Assembly: GCA_003552125.1 (NCBI GenBank)
Contig: PUON01000009.1
Span: 1 to 52,238, forward strand
Reading direction: 5' to 3'
From: Dehalococcoidia bacterium
Lineage (GTDB): Bacteria; Chloroflexota; Dehalococcoidia; GIF9; AB-539-J10
DNA: 52,238 nucleotides
The notes under the pieces are model-generated. The model saw only the letters and a program-made list of their open reading frames with translations. It was not told where the DNA came from and did no database searches. Position numbers and translations under genes: made by a program. Every line of letters begins with the position of its first letter. Within the stretch, counting starts at the first letter, position 1. This document shows positions 26,665-36,120 of the stretch, in pieces.

Positions 26665-27995
26665 GACCTCACTCCATATGCGCGTAGGCTCGTAACCACT
26701 CTCGATGCAACGGCAATGCGCAGGAACGTTCTGGTCGCCACTATTGCCGTGAACATGCTGACTCCCACGCCGATAGCCAGTGTCAGCGCGAAGCCGCGAA
26801 CCATGAAAGCACCAAAGGTGCCGCCAAGCCAGAACAGTATCAGGCAGGCGATTAGCGTAGTGATATTGCTGTCCCTGATGGCGGACCACGCCCGAGTGAA
26901 ACCGATCTCCACCGCGGCCTGCAGCGCTCTGCCCGCTCGCAACTCCTCTTTCACGCGCTCAAATATCAGTACATTGGCATCGACAGCCATTCCCAAAGAC
27001 AGGATGAACGCTGCAATGCCCGGGAGTGTCAGCGTGAGATACGATGAAAACGTATTGAATATGGCGAGCAGTATCGCGCCGTAAATACCAAGGCTGAGAC
27101 AGGCGATTGCGCCCGGAAATCGGTAGTAGACCAGCATGAACGTCAGTAGGAGGAACAACCCCACGCCCGCGGCGATGAGGCTCTGGCGAATCGAATCCGC
27201 CCCAAGCGTCGCGTCCACATCTCTCTCGTCTATCAGTTCGAGTGGGACATCCAGTGCGCCTGAGTTCAATTGGGTAGACAGATCCCGCACTTCTTCGATG
27301 CTGAAGTTGCCCTGTATCTGTCCTCGGGTTGAGATGACCGCTTCAACGACAGGTGTGGAGATTATCTGTTCGTCGATTGCGATGGCGAGCGGTCTCTGCA
27401 GATTCCGCCTCGTTATCTGTTCGAAGAGATGTGCGCCCTCGCTGTTCCACTCGAACGCCACTACCGGTCTTCCAAACTGATCGAAGTCCGGCGATGCCCG
27501 ATTAAGGTATTGGCCTGTCAGTTCGCGCTCCCGTTCGTCCGTACCTGTTGCGGCTGCCGGCTCCTCCTTGAAGATGTAGTTGCCCTGATCATCGAAGACC
27601 GGGTTGCCGGCGGCGTCCAACTCTATCTCGCGGAAGTAGAGCAGGCCGGTATCTCCAATAAGACTGATCGCTCGTGTGATGTCGTCTACGCCGGGCAACT
27701 GGACCAGAATGCGGTCCGTTCCCTGCTTCTGGATGGTGGGCTCGGCAGCACCGAACTCATCTATCCGGCGCCGGATCTTCTCGATCGCTGACGCCATCGC
27801 CTGATCGTCAGTAACCTCGGGATCCTTCCTGGTCAAGTCGGCCCGATACAGGAGCTGGCTTCCTCCCCTTAGATCCAGTCCCAGCGTCAATCCATCAGGG
27901 CCGAGCAGGTTGCTTCCGATCGGGAATACCGCTGCAAGCGACAGCCCCAGAAGCACAATGACCAGTATGAGGAGCACGGAATCTCTTCTTTTCAC
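26661..27995 (-). CDS. secD: Protein translocase subunit SecD
   Basis: 444 aa. N-terminal helix, then LGLDLRGGSQLLYRADL, a large periplasmic region (IEKIRRRIDEFGAAEPTIQK, LVQLPGVDD, GRPVVAFEWNSEGAHLFEQI), and six helices holding the conserved ILSLGMAVDANVLIFERVKE and FTRAWSAIRDSNITTLIA. ATGA overlaps on both sides, with cca upstream and secF downstream, make a tight cca-secD-secF operon. Confidence 0.97.
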   Translation of the reverse strand: MKRRDSVLLILVIVLLGLSLAAVFPIGSNLLGPDGLTLGLDLRGGSQLLYRADLTRKDPEVTDDQAMASAIEKIRRRIDEFGAAEPTIQKQGTDRILVQLPGVDDITRAISLIGDTGLLYFREIELDAAGNPVFDDQGNYIFKEEPAAATGTDERERELTGQYLNRASPDFDQFGRPVVAFEWNSEGAHLFEQITRRNLQRPLAIAIDEQIISTPVVEAVISTRGQIQGNFSIEEVRDLSTQLNSGALDVPLELIDERDVDATLGADSIRQSLIAAGVGLFLLLTFMLVYYRFPGAIACLSLGIYGAILLAIFNTFSSYLTLTLPGIAAFILSLGMAVDANVLIFERVKEELRAGRALQAAVEIGFTRAWSAIRDSNITTLIACLILFWLGGTFGAFMVRGFALTLAIGVGVSMFTAIVATRTFLRIAVASRVVTSLRAYGVRS

Positions 27996-29554
27996 GTTGA
28001 CGTCCTTGTAGATAAGTGTTCGCCGCGGATCACATCGCGGGCGAGCCGCAAAGCTTCATCCTTCGTCGTGACCTGGCCCGCGGCTTGAGCCTCTATGATC
28101 ATCTCGAGCAGTCTGCCCACAGTAGGGCTGGACTCGAGATTGAGCTCATGCATGAGTTCACGCCCGTCGAGGAGCCTGCGGGGAGTAATGGCAGCACGCT
28201 GTCTCTGGTGCTCCTGCAGGATGAACGTCACAAGATCACACACACTGCACCACTCACTCATGGTAAACAGAGGTCCCCTGCAGGCAAGGTAGTCTGCCAT
28301 GGCGACGTAGAGAACTCCGGCCCCGGCGTTCCCGGTGTCGCGGAAGAATCGATAGACGGCCCGCGCGGTGGGAGGTCCCTCCGTGGACATCTGTGCAGGG
28401 CGCAGGTGATTGTAGATCAGGGTCTCCACGTAGGCTGTCTCATTCGTGCTGAATCTCAGACGCTGCAGGATATCTTTGGCGGTGGCAGCCCCGTCTTTGG
28501 CGTGTCCGAGAAAACGGGCACGGCCTGTATCGTCCAGTTCCCTTGTCTGTGGCTTCGCGATATCGTGCAGCAGACAGCCGAGCTTGATGAGGGCTGCCCG
28601 TGTGGCTCCTGCTGATACCTCCTCAGCCAGATATGCGTGGAACGCCGTCTCTGCAGGCATGTAATCCAGCATCTCATCGTTACCAAATCGCCAGTCAGCC
28701 TGTCCGCTGATGAACTCAAAGGTACTCATGGTTTGTATGGAGTGTTCGAGCACATCCCAGAAGTGGGAGGTCGGCTGCGCCACGTCCCGACAATGCTCGA
28801 GCTCCGGAATCACGTGTGTGAGGAGTCCAACGCGGTCAAGATAGCGCACGCTGTCTCCCGAACACGGCAAATCCATCAGCTTGAGGAGTTCCTCGCGAGT
28901 GCGCTCGGCTGCCACGGTCGCTACCAGAGGTGCATCCCGAGCTATTAGTGACTCGGTGTCAGGTGCGATCGTTAGCGCAAACTCCTGTGCCAGTCGGACC
29001 GCTCGCAGGAGACGGCCGGGATCCTCGCGGAATGCCTCCGAGCCACAGTGCCTGAGAATGCGGTCCGACAGGTCTCGAAGTCCACCGTGCGGGTCGATTG
29101 CATTATTGAGAATCGTTGCTGGAGGACACCGACCATCATTGCTGATGTGCGCCGCGATGACGCTGACGGGTACCGCAATCGCGTCCAGTGTGAAATCTCT
29201 CCGTGCGAGATCGTCCTCGATAGGCCCCTGACAATGAGCCACGTCTATGACGGATCTTTCGGCGTCGGATTGCTGCGCATTGTGTGCGCTGTCTGTCATC
29301 TGAGGCAGCACGATGCGTGCAATGCCGTGTTCGTCGTCGAGCGACACAAAGGAGCCGTTCAACGTAGTGGCCAGACGCTGCGCAATCTGGAAAGGGTCTT
29401 CGAACACCACGATGTCGATATCCCGCGAAGGCCTGTCAATCAGGCAATCTCGAACAAATCCTCCTACCACGTAGCTGGAAGGAGCCAGTGACTCGATTGC
29501 GGGGAAGACCCGGTTTATGGACGCACAAGCGCGGGTGCATTCAGATAGGGGCAT
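27992..29554 (-). CDS. cca: CCA tRNA nucleotidyltransferase with HD domain
   Basis: 520 aa. Nucleotidyltransferase head with VVGGFVRDCLIDRPSRDIDI (GG...R and DxD metal site), then DDLARRDFTLDAIAV and the RNA-binding block FREDPGRLLRAVRLAQEFAL. The C-terminal half has an HD domain (LIKLGCLLHDIAKP, FLGHAKDGA, IYNHLRPAQM). It adds or repairs the 3' CCA of tRNA; some relatives act as poly(A) polymerase. The ATG lies 8 nt after a perfect TATAAT, so the mRNA is nearly leaderless. secD follows with a 4-nt overlap. Confidence 0.93.
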   Translation of the reverse strand: MPLSECTRACASINRVFPAIESLAPSSYVVGGFVRDCLIDRPSRDIDIVVFEDPFQIAQRLATTLNGSFVSLDDEHGIARIVLPQMTDSAHNAQQSDAERSVIDVAHCQGPIEDDLARRDFTLDAIAVPVSVIAAHISNDGRCPPATILNNAIDPHGGLRDLSDRILRHCGSEAFREDPGRLLRAVRLAQEFALTIAPDTESLIARDAPLVATVAAERTREELLKLMDLPCSGDSVRYLDRVGLLTHVIPELEHCRDVAQPTSHFWDVLEHSIQTMSTFEFISGQADWRFGNDEMLDYMPAETAFHAYLAEEVSAGATRAALIKLGCLLHDIAKPQTRELDDTGRARFLGHAKDGAATAKDILQRLRFSTNETAYVETLIYNHLRPAQMSTEGPPTARAVYRFFRDTGNAGAGVLYVAMADYLACRGPLFTMSEWCSVCDLVTFILQEHQRQRAAITPRRLLDGRELMHELNLESSPTVGRLLEMIIEAQAAGQVTTKDEALRLARDVIRGEHLSTRTST

Positions 29555-29562
29555 ACGTTCGA

Positions 29563-29591
29563 ATTATAGCCTCGCAAACCGGGGGTTGTAA
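29563..29591 (-). promoter_or_regulatory. Promoter of the cca-secD-secF operon
   Basis: Minus strand TTACAA, 17-bp spacer, TATAAT (29568 to 29563), then 8 nt and ATG 29554. The expected leader is about 2 nt with no ribosome-binding site. Confidence 0.65.
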
Positions 29592-29607
29592 AGAAATCAT
29601 CGCCTGG

Positions 29608-31032
29608 TCAGGATCGGCGTTGTGTCACAAGCGCGATCGCCCGTGCCGCTCGCGCCATCGTCGGGAAGACCGGGATACCAGCATCCAGCAGCTGTTCTTC
29701 GGCCTCCACGCGGTGATGTTCCGTCGAACCTCCCGGTAGTACGATTACGAGAGGCTTCCCGATATGCCGTGGCAGCTCCCTCAGAAACGCGTTCACGTCA
29801 CGTGTTTCGGGCACGCCCAGGAAAGAATGCATAATATCCACGTCTTCCTGAATAATCAGAAGATCGGAAGAGGGGTCTGACGCCACGATGCGGATGGCTT
29901 CGTACAGGGTTTCCAGACCTCTGAACTGTGCGGGGCTGACATCTACGGGATTCCGCAGGATGCTGCCGACCTCTCCTATGAGTTCGACGAGCTTCTGCCT
30001 TGTCTCGGGATGGAGTAGCGGCACAGGAATTCCGTTGTCAGCGCAGGCGTCGCTCCCGGACACCGATATTCCGCCGCCCCCATCGGCAAGTCCGCCAACT
30101 ATACTGACTCCCCGGCTTCGAATCGGCCCGAGCTGCTGTAGCAACAGTAGACAATCGCTGAGTTCCTCCAGGTTTGATGCCTCGATGGCGCCAGCCTGGC
30201 GTAGCATGGCCGACCATATGGGGGCGGAGCTTGCCAGAGAGCCCGTATGAGAGCGGGCCGCCTCGGCTCCTGCCTCGGTGCGTCCTCCCTTCCATATCAC
30301 GGTTGGCTTGACAGCAGTTGCCTCACATAGCGCCGTGAATAACCTGCTGCCATTTCTCGTGCCCTCCAGGTAGGCTCCAATCACGTGTGTATCGTCGTCA
30401 TTGGCGTAGTACCTCAGGAAGTCGCTCGCATCCAGATCGATACTGTTGCCAACACTCACTCCCTTGGCGAATCGCATATTGCGGGCGATACCGTATTCGA
30501 CCAGTTTCGCCGCGATGCCACCGCTTTGGGAAACGAAGCTGACATGGCCCGGACTACCGGTCTTGCCGAGGGGGGAGGGTCCGAGCGAAATGCCGGACTT
30601 GGGGCAGAAACTGCCGATGCAGTTTGGGCCGATTATGCGCAACCCTGCGCTGCGAGCCCGTTCAATCATAGCTCGTTCAAGTGCGTCACCATCCGCTGAA
30701 CGTGTCTCACTGAATCCGGCCGTGAAGAACTGCACCACCCGGACTCCCTTGGCAATGCACTCGTCGACGAGTTTGAGTGCGGAGCGGGCCGGAATAGAGG
30801 CTATCACGCATTCGACATCACCTGGGATGGCCGAGAGGCTGGTGAAAACTTCCATTCCCCCAATGCTGCCCCCGCCGGAACTCACCGGGTACAGTATCCC
30901 TCTGTAGCCTGCAGCCTTCAATCCGAGCACCCACTTGGCTCCGGACTTCCGCTTATCCGAAGAGGCGCCTACGACCGCGATTGACCGGGGGTGGAAGACC
31001 CCATCCAGCTCATGTCTTGCGTCGCTCAGCAT
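29608..31032 (-). CDS. Acyl-CoA synthetase (ADP-forming)-like alpha subunit
   Basis: 474 aa. CoA-binding Rossmann domain (FHPRSIAVVGASSDKRKSGA, IASIPARSALKLVDECIAKG, LRIIGPNCIGSFCP), then a succinyl-CoA-ligase-like domain (FVSQSGGIAAKLVEYGIA) and the phospho-histidine loop in ARSHTGSLASS, followed by a third CoA-ligase-like domain. The family makes ATP from acyl-CoA plus ADP, or the reverse. No ATP-grasp beta subunit or domain is fused or adjacent, so the partner must be elsewhere. It is divergent from a second copy at 31176. Confidence 0.85.
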   Translation of the reverse strand: MLSDARHELDGVFHPRSIAVVGASSDKRKSGAKWVLGLKAAGYRGILYPVSSGGGSIGGMEVFTSLSAIPGDVECVIASIPARSALKLVDECIAKGVRVVQFFTAGFSETRSADGDALERAMIERARSAGLRIIGPNCIGSFCPKSGISLGPSPLGKTGSPGHVSFVSQSGGIAAKLVEYGIARNMRFAKGVSVGNSIDLDASDFLRYYANDDDTHVIGAYLEGTRNGSRLFTALCEATAVKPTVIWKGGRTEAGAEAARSHTGSLASSAPIWSAMLRQAGAIEASNLEELSDCLLLLQQLGPIRSRGVSIVGGLADGGGGISVSGSDACADNGIPVPLLHPETRQKLVELIGEVGSILRNPVDVSPAQFRGLETLYEAIRIVASDPSSDLLIIQEDVDIMHSFLGVPETRDVNAFLRELPRHIGKPLVIVLPGGSTEHHRVEAEEQLLDAGIPVFPTMARAARAIALVTQRRS

Positions 31033-31113
31033 GTGTCCTTTTTCCTATGGGCCGTATCCGGACGTGCGCAAGTCTACCAGAACTGTGTCGGCCGATGCCT
31101 TGTTCTCCTCGAA

Positions 31114-31142
31114 TTGACACAAACCCTCTTGTCAGAGAATAT
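31114..31142 (+). promoter_or_regulatory. Promoter for the second acyl-CoA synthetase-like gene
   Basis: TTGACA (31114-31119), 17-bp spacer, GAATAT (31137-31142). The -35 is perfect and the -10 is poor. The expected leader is about 27 nt and includes AGGAGG before ATG 31176. Confidence 0.4.
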
Positions 31143-31175
31143 GTTCGTGCGCATCAGGTGCGACAGGAGGAATGA

Positions 31176-32591
31176 ATGGCGACGATCGCTCAGCAGATGA
31201 AACTCTTCATGGAGCCACAATCCATAACCGCAATAGGAATCTCACGTCAGACGGGTGCCAATGCCTACAACCTGCTGGAGAACCTTCTGGCGTACGGGTA
31301 TCCCGGCCGGTTGTATCCCGTGAATCCGAACGCGACCGATATACTTGGCGTGAGGACTTACGCGAGTGTAGCCGATGTTCCTGAGGTTTCAGATCTCGGA
31401 GTTATCAGCCTGCCTCGTCATCTGGTGCTTCCTGTGGTGGCTGATTGTATAAGCAAGGGCATCCAAGCGCTTGTGATCGTGACACAGGGATTTGCCGATG
31501 CCGATGATGTTGAGGGTCACCGGCTTCAGCGCGAGCTTGTCGAAATGGCACAGGGGACGGGTACGCGCATACTGGGACCGAATACGTTTGGCGTGGCCAA
31601 TGCCGGTCTGCACATGAGCACGTCCTACATTCGCATACCGATGGAGGCCAATGGCGTCGGCACTATATCTCAGACCGGTGGGACGTTTGTTGGCCTGACC
31701 GATGTCAGGCTCGCAGGGAAGGTCATCGACATCGGCGACGCATGTGACGTGGATGTCGTGGACTGCCTGCACTACTTTGAACAGGACGACGACACACGGG
31801 TAGTTGTGCTGCACATCGAGGGTATGCCTCATGCGAGGGAGTTTCTGAAGGTAGCGCACCGTGTGGTGATGAACAAGCCCGTTCTCGCCCTGAAGGTTGG
31901 CCGCACCGAGCAGACAGCGCGAGCCGTCCAGTCACACACGGGGGCGATGGCAGGCAGCGATCTGTTGTGGGACGTCGCGCTTCGGGACGCGGGAGTAATC
32001 CGGGTTGATGACGTGGAGGAGCTTTCCGATGCAATCCGGGCGTTTCTGACGCTACCGCCGCCCAAAGGTCCAGGCATAGGCATCACCACGTATACTGGCG
32101 GCTTCGGCATTATCGCTGCGGATGCGTGTGCTCGAAATGGGATGGACCTGGTGCAGTTCATGGGGCCCACGATGGAGGGACTGAGGGCACTCTCTCCCAA
32201 ATGGCTTGGTGTTGGCAACCCGGTAGACATATGGCCTGGCGTATCGATAATGGGGCACCCACGGCGTGAGATGGAGACCGCGGCGTTGCGGCTGGTTCTC
32301 TCTGACCCGGGTGTGCACGCTGCTATGGCGGTCATAAGCGCATATCAGCCTCACCTTGGCGAGGAGCACTTACCGATGATTCAGGAAGTGGCTCGCGATT
32401 TCCCGGACAAGCCCTTTGTGTATTTCATGTACGGACTGCACTTCGATGAAGTGCGCCGCTCACTTGAGAGTAGCGGTACAACGCTCGCCTTTCCCAGCCC
32501 TGAGCGGGCGGCACGTGCGTTGATGCACCTGAAACGCCGCGCACACTACCTGGCGCGCCAGTTAGAAATCAAGCGATCAGGATCCGCGTGA
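31176..32591 (+). CDS. Acyl-CoA synthetase (ADP-forming)-like alpha subunit, second copy
   Basis: 471 aa. Same domain order as the 29608 gene but clearly diverged: CoA-binding domain (FMEPQSITAIGISRQTGANA, LGVISLPRHLVLPVVADC, TRILGPNTFGVANAG), IGTISQTGGTF-type ligase core (read GVGTISQTGGTFVGLTDV), and the active-site His in QSHTGAMAGSD. The usual GASxxxxK glycine loop is GISRQTGAN here. The ATG at 31176 has AGGAGG 5 nt upstream. It converges with pdxA (15-bp overlap). The substrate is unknown; two divergent copies side by side suggest related acyl-CoA substrates. Confidence 0.83.
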   Translation: MATIAQQMKLFMEPQSITAIGISRQTGANAYNLLENLLAYGYPGRLYPVNPNATDILGVRTYASVADVPEVSDLGVISLPRHLVLPVVADCISKGIQALVIVTQGFADADDVEGHRLQRELVEMAQGTGTRILGPNTFGVANAGLHMSTSYIRIPMEANGVGTISQTGGTFVGLTDVRLAGKVIDIGDACDVDVVDCLHYFEQDDDTRVVVLHIEGMPHAREFLKVAHRVVMNKPVLALKVGRTEQTARAVQSHTGAMAGSDLLWDVALRDAGVIRVDDVEELSDAIRAFLTLPPPKGPGIGITTYTGGFGIIAADACARNGMDLVQFMGPTMEGLRALSPKWLGVGNPVDIWPGVSIMGHPRREMETAALRLVLSDPGVHAAMAVISAYQPHLGEEHLPMIQEVARDFPDKPFVYFMYGLHFDEVRRSLESSGTTLAFPSPERAARALMHLKRRAHYLARQLEIKRSGSA

Positions 32592-33593
32592 CTGTCGCAC
32601 GGTACGAGCCATCGTCGCCGCAAGCTTGATGGCTTCTATCATGCTTGTCGGGTCGGCTGTGCCCTTGCCGGCCTTCCCGAAAACTGTACCGTGGTCGACG
32701 GACGTCCTGATGATGGGCAGTCCCAGCGAGACGTTGACGCCTTTCTCGAAGCCGACCATCTTAATCGGGATGTGTCCCTGGTCATGGTACATCGCGATTG
32801 CAAGATCGAACTCGCCGCGGAAGGCCCTCAGGAATGCCGTATCAGGAGGCAGTGGACCTCTCACGTTGTAGCCCTGTGCCTGTGCCTCTTCGATTGCGGG
32901 GATGATGTGGGTGACTTCCTCATCCCCGAACAATCCGCCCTCGCCCGAATGTGGATTCAGACCGGGGATAACGACACGGGGGTGCTCAACCCCCATTGAC
33001 TTCGTTGCATCCACACCAAGCCGCAAAACCTCGAGAATACGTTCCTTGTTCACCAGGTCGCATGACTCGCGCAGAGAAACATGTGTGGACACGTGGGCGA
33101 TGCGCAGGTTATCCGCAGCCAGCATCATTACCGCGTCGCTGACACCACAGAGATGGGCGAGTATCTGCGTGTGACCCGGAAAGTGGTATCCGGCCTGGTT
33201 GAGTGCGTCCTTGTTGAGTGGTGCGGTCACAATCGCATCGGTCTTTCCCTCAATAGTCAGGGCTGTACCACGCTCAACAGCATCGTAGGCGGCTTTGCCT
33301 GCAGTAGCCGCGACCTGACCACGAACCAGCGTTGAAAGGTCAACATCTTTCAGGTCGATGACGTTCATTACGTTTACGTCTTCGCGCATATCGTCAGGGT
33401 TGGAGATGGCGTTGATCTCCATGGGTATTCCGACGATCTCTACCGCAGCGCGCATGACGCCGGCGTCGCCGATGACGAGGCCGCGGCAGATAGGACGTAC
33501 CTCGGAGTCGTTCAGGGCCTTAACGACTATCTCCGGTCCAGCTCCGGCGGGATCTCCCATCGTGAGTGCAAGCAGGGGTACGTAGTTGTCCAT
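32577..33593 (-). CDS. pdxA2: PdxA-family dehydrogenase, probably PdxA2 (four-carbon acid sugar 4-phosphate)
   Basis: 338 aa. PdxA motifs: LALTMGDPAGAGPEIVVKA, APLNKDALNQAGYHFPGHTQ, the metal-binding His residues in HVSTHVSLRE and MYHDQGHIPIKM, and GTADPTSMIEAI. PdxA proper oxidises 4-phospho-hydroxythreonine in vitamin B6 synthesis. Its PdxA2 relatives oxidise D-threonate or D-erythronate 4-phosphate and are usually coded beside a DUF1537 kinase, as here (TAATG overlap with the kinase). The context favours PdxA2, but sequence by eye cannot exclude PdxA. Confidence 0.88.
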   Translation of the reverse strand: MDNYVPLLALTMGDPAGAGPEIVVKALNDSEVRPICRGLVIGDAGVMRAAVEIVGIPMEINAISNPDDMREDVNVMNVIDLKDVDLSTLVRGQVAATAGKAAYDAVERGTALTIEGKTDAIVTAPLNKDALNQAGYHFPGHTQILAHLCGVSDAVMMLAADNLRIAHVSTHVSLRESCDLVNKERILEVLRLGVDATKSMGVEHPRVVIPGLNPHSGEGGLFGDEEVTHIIPAIEEAQAQGYNVRGPLPPDTAFLRAFRGEFDLAIAMYHDQGHIPIKMVGFEKGVNVSLGLPIIRTSVDHGTVFGKAGKGTADPTSMIEAIKLAATMARTVRQSRGS

Positions 33594-34837
33594 TAGTGAT
33601 CTCCTTGACTTAGGTGATGGAGTGCCTGAACCATGGCATCCTCATTTCCGAATCCTCCGGCCTTCGTGACGACGCGCAGTCCCTGGTGATTCGCTCCGAT
33701 GACTTCGCCGACGATGACTCCCGGCTGAAGGTCACCCAGTATTCGCAGTCCCTGCAGGCCATCGTCTCCACAGACCGCGCGTGCGACGTCTCCTCCGGTA
33801 AGAAACAAACCAGCAAGCCTCCCCTTGTTCAGTACTCGCAGTACGATCGCACCGAGGATGGGGGCCATCGTACGGCGCAATTGGATTGCGTAATCGCTCA
33901 GGCTTGAAGTCACCACTGCGGCGGAATGCGTCTCAAGGAGACGGAGTAGCTCGCCCGAGATCTGGTTTATTCGGGGTTCTCTGCCCGCTCTTGTCCTGAA
34001 TTCACGCGGCTCAATCCTAACCAGTGGGGGGCCGACATGGTCGATCACTCTTTGCAATTGTCTGACACTTACGTCGTTGCGGCTGCCTACCGCGAGCAAC
34101 GAGGGCCCAACCGGAGCCGATGGTATTTTGCGGCCCTGGTACGAGTAACCGAATGCAAGCGGTATTTGTGCTCCGAGCCCTCCAGATCCACAGGGCAGGC
34201 AGCTGCTGCCCAGGAGTGCGAGAGCATCTGCAATGCAGCGCAGATGGCTATCTTCTGTGGCATCCACGACGACTGCGCGACTCTCACACCCGCGTATGCG
34301 GGAGGCAAGATACGCCGGTCCACGCTGCACCTCGTCCAGCCTTAGCTTCTGCGAAGTTATTCCGGATCCAGCACGTAGCAGATCGGCGATATCGGAGTGT
34401 TTGACGGGGCTGACCGGGTCTTGCGACAGGCCTGTCTGATGCACCGGTACGCCGTCCACCAGCAGTTGGCCGTCAACAATCGTTCGCTTGCTGGCCGGAA
34501 ATGCCGGACAGACTACGGCATGATCCGCGTGCGTTACGTCGAGCAGTGCCTGCAGTTCGGCTGCTACGTTGCCACGTAGTGTGGAGTCGATCTTCTTGTA
34601 GATGTAGTAAGAGCGGAAGCGCTCGGCGACCAGCTTAACCCGCCGGTAGGCGACCCGCGACGATTCCGCGCGGCTATCGGTCGTGGCAACCATTGCGTCC
34701 GAGGAGACCTTCGCCTGGCTTGAGAACGTGATTATCGCAGATAACCCGGCCTGTGTGAGTCCAACGCCAGTGTCCATGGCACCGGTCAGGTCGTCGGCGA
34801 TTACACAAAATTGCATTCGTCGACTTGCGTTATCCAT
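33593..34837 (-). CDS. Four-carbon acid sugar kinase (DUF1537 family)
   Basis: 414 aa (or 407 from ATG 34816). N-terminal substrate domain begins FCVIADDLTGAMDTGVGLTQ and YIYKKIDSTLRGNVAAELQA; the C-terminal nucleotide domain has LLAVGSRNDVSVRQLQRVI, LFLTGGDVARAVC and ALHHLSQ. Members phosphorylate D-threonate, L-threonate, D-erythronate or 3-oxo-tetronates. It is the first gene of a two-gene operon whose stop shares a base with the pdxA start. No aldolase or transporter is seen nearby. Confidence 0.88.
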   Translation of the reverse strand: MDNASRRMQFCVIADDLTGAMDTGVGLTQAGLSAIITFSSQAKVSSDAMVATTDSRAESSRVAYRRVKLVAERFRSYYIYKKIDSTLRGNVAAELQALLDVTHADHAVVCPAFPASKRTIVDGQLLVDGVPVHQTGLSQDPVSPVKHSDIADLLRAGSGITSQKLRLDEVQRGPAYLASRIRGCESRAVVVDATEDSHLRCIADALALLGSSCLPCGSGGLGAQIPLAFGYSYQGRKIPSAPVGPSLLAVGSRNDVSVRQLQRVIDHVGPPLVRIEPREFRTRAGREPRINQISGELLRLLETHSAAVVTSSLSDYAIQLRRTMAPILGAIVLRVLNKGRLAGLFLTGGDVARAVCGDDGLQGLRILGDLQPGVIVGEVIGANHQGLRVVTKAGGFGNEDAMVQALHHLSQGDH

Positions 34838-34961
34838 TTGTGCCCACTACTGTAGACGGCGCTAGCCACGCTGTCAATGTCACAATTGTATGGCGTATAC
34901 TCAATAGTGAGGGCCTTGAGGTCCTCTCATCCGATTACTTTCGATCAAGGAGGACGCACGT

Positions 34962-36104
34962 ATGATGGATGTACTGCTTACTGAGCAGGAGAAGATGTTT
35001 CAGCGCCAGATGAGGGATTTCGTCGAGAATGAGATCACCCCGTGCGCAGACGAATGGGATCGACGCAATGAACTGGCGTACGAAGCATTCCTGAAGATGA
35101 AAGATGTGGGGCTTACCGGACTGACCATCCCGGAGAAATATGATGGGCAGGGTGGGTCCTTCATGGACGCATTTCTGGCCTCTGTTGAACTGGCACGGGC
35201 AAGCATCTCGGTCGCCTCCATATTCGGGACCCACGTTGGTTTGGCGCTGAGCGGTCTCTATCACTTTGGAAATGAGGAACAGCGGCAGCGGTTCGTGGTG
35301 CCGGCGGCAAGAGGTGAGAAGCTTTGCGCCTATGGGCTCACCGAGCGTGAGGCGAGCAGCGATATCTCGCGCATGAGCACGGTGGCCCGCCGCGAAGGGG
35401 ATGAGTGGGTCATAAATGGTGCGAAGTGTTTCATCTCCAACGGCGACAAGGCGGATATCGTGCTGACGTTTGCGACCGTAGACAGAGACCTTGGCAGCAA
35501 GGGAATCACTGCGTTCGTCATCGAGAAGGGGATGCCCGGCTTCTCAATTGGCAAAGTTGAGGACAAACTCGGCATCAGGGCTGAGAGCGTGGCTGAACTC
35601 ATATTCGACGAAGTGCGCATACCGGTGGCAAACCAGATTGGTGAGGTGGGCAAAGGTATGCGAATCGCACTCTCCATTCTGGATGAAGGCAGGCTTGATG
35701 TATCCGGTCAGGGGGTTGGCGTTGCCTCCGCGGCACTGGATGCCGCTATCGAGTACTCGAAACAGCGGCAGCAGTTCGGTCAGCCCATCAGCCAGTTCCA
35801 GGGAATACAGTGGATGCTTGTCGACATGGCCAATGAGGTCGACGCCGCGTGGCTGATGGCCTATCGGGCGGCACGCCTCGCGGACAGCGGGGAGCGTTTC
35901 ACCAAAGAAGTCGCTCAGGCGAAGTTGTTTGCTGCGAACGCAGCCATGGATGTGACGCGCAAGTCGCTGCAGATCCACGGGGGCTACGGCTTCATGAAGG
36001 ATCTCCCCATCGAGAGGTACTACCGCGACGCTAAGATTCTCGAGATTTACGAGGGTACCAGTGAGGTTCAGCGCCTGGTCATCTCCCGGGCACTTCTCTC
36101 TTAA
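34962..36104 (+). CDS. Acyl-CoA dehydrogenase
   Basis: 380 aa, the usual family size. FAD and substrate motifs are in order: FVENEITPCADEWDRRNELA, TGLTIPEKYDGQGGSFMDA, CAYGLTEREASSDISRMST, VINGAKCFISNGDKADI, FGQPISQFQGIQWMLVDMA, LQIHGGYGFMKDLPIERYY and RDAKILEIYEGTSEVQRLVI, in which the Glu is the usual catalytic base. It oxidises an acyl-CoA to the enoyl form, passing electrons to ETF. AAGGAGG lies 8 nt before the ATG; a TATACT at 34896-34901 is a likely -10. It is convergent with the adenine deaminase gene. Confidence 0.95.
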   Translation: MMDVLLTEQEKMFQRQMRDFVENEITPCADEWDRRNELAYEAFLKMKDVGLTGLTIPEKYDGQGGSFMDAFLASVELARASISVASIFGTHVGLALSGLYHFGNEEQRQRFVVPAARGEKLCAYGLTEREASSDISRMSTVARREGDEWVINGAKCFISNGDKADIVLTFATVDRDLGSKGITAFVIEKGMPGFSIGKVEDKLGIRAESVAELIFDEVRIPVANQIGEVGKGMRIALSILDEGRLDVSGQGVGVASAALDAAIEYSKQRQQFGQPISQFQGIQWMLVDMANEVDAAWLMAYRAARLADSGERFTKEVAQAKLFAANAAMDVTRKSLQIHGGYGFMKDLPIERYYRDAKILEIYEGTSEVQRLVISRALLS

Positions 36105-36120
36105 ACGGAGTATCCAGAGG

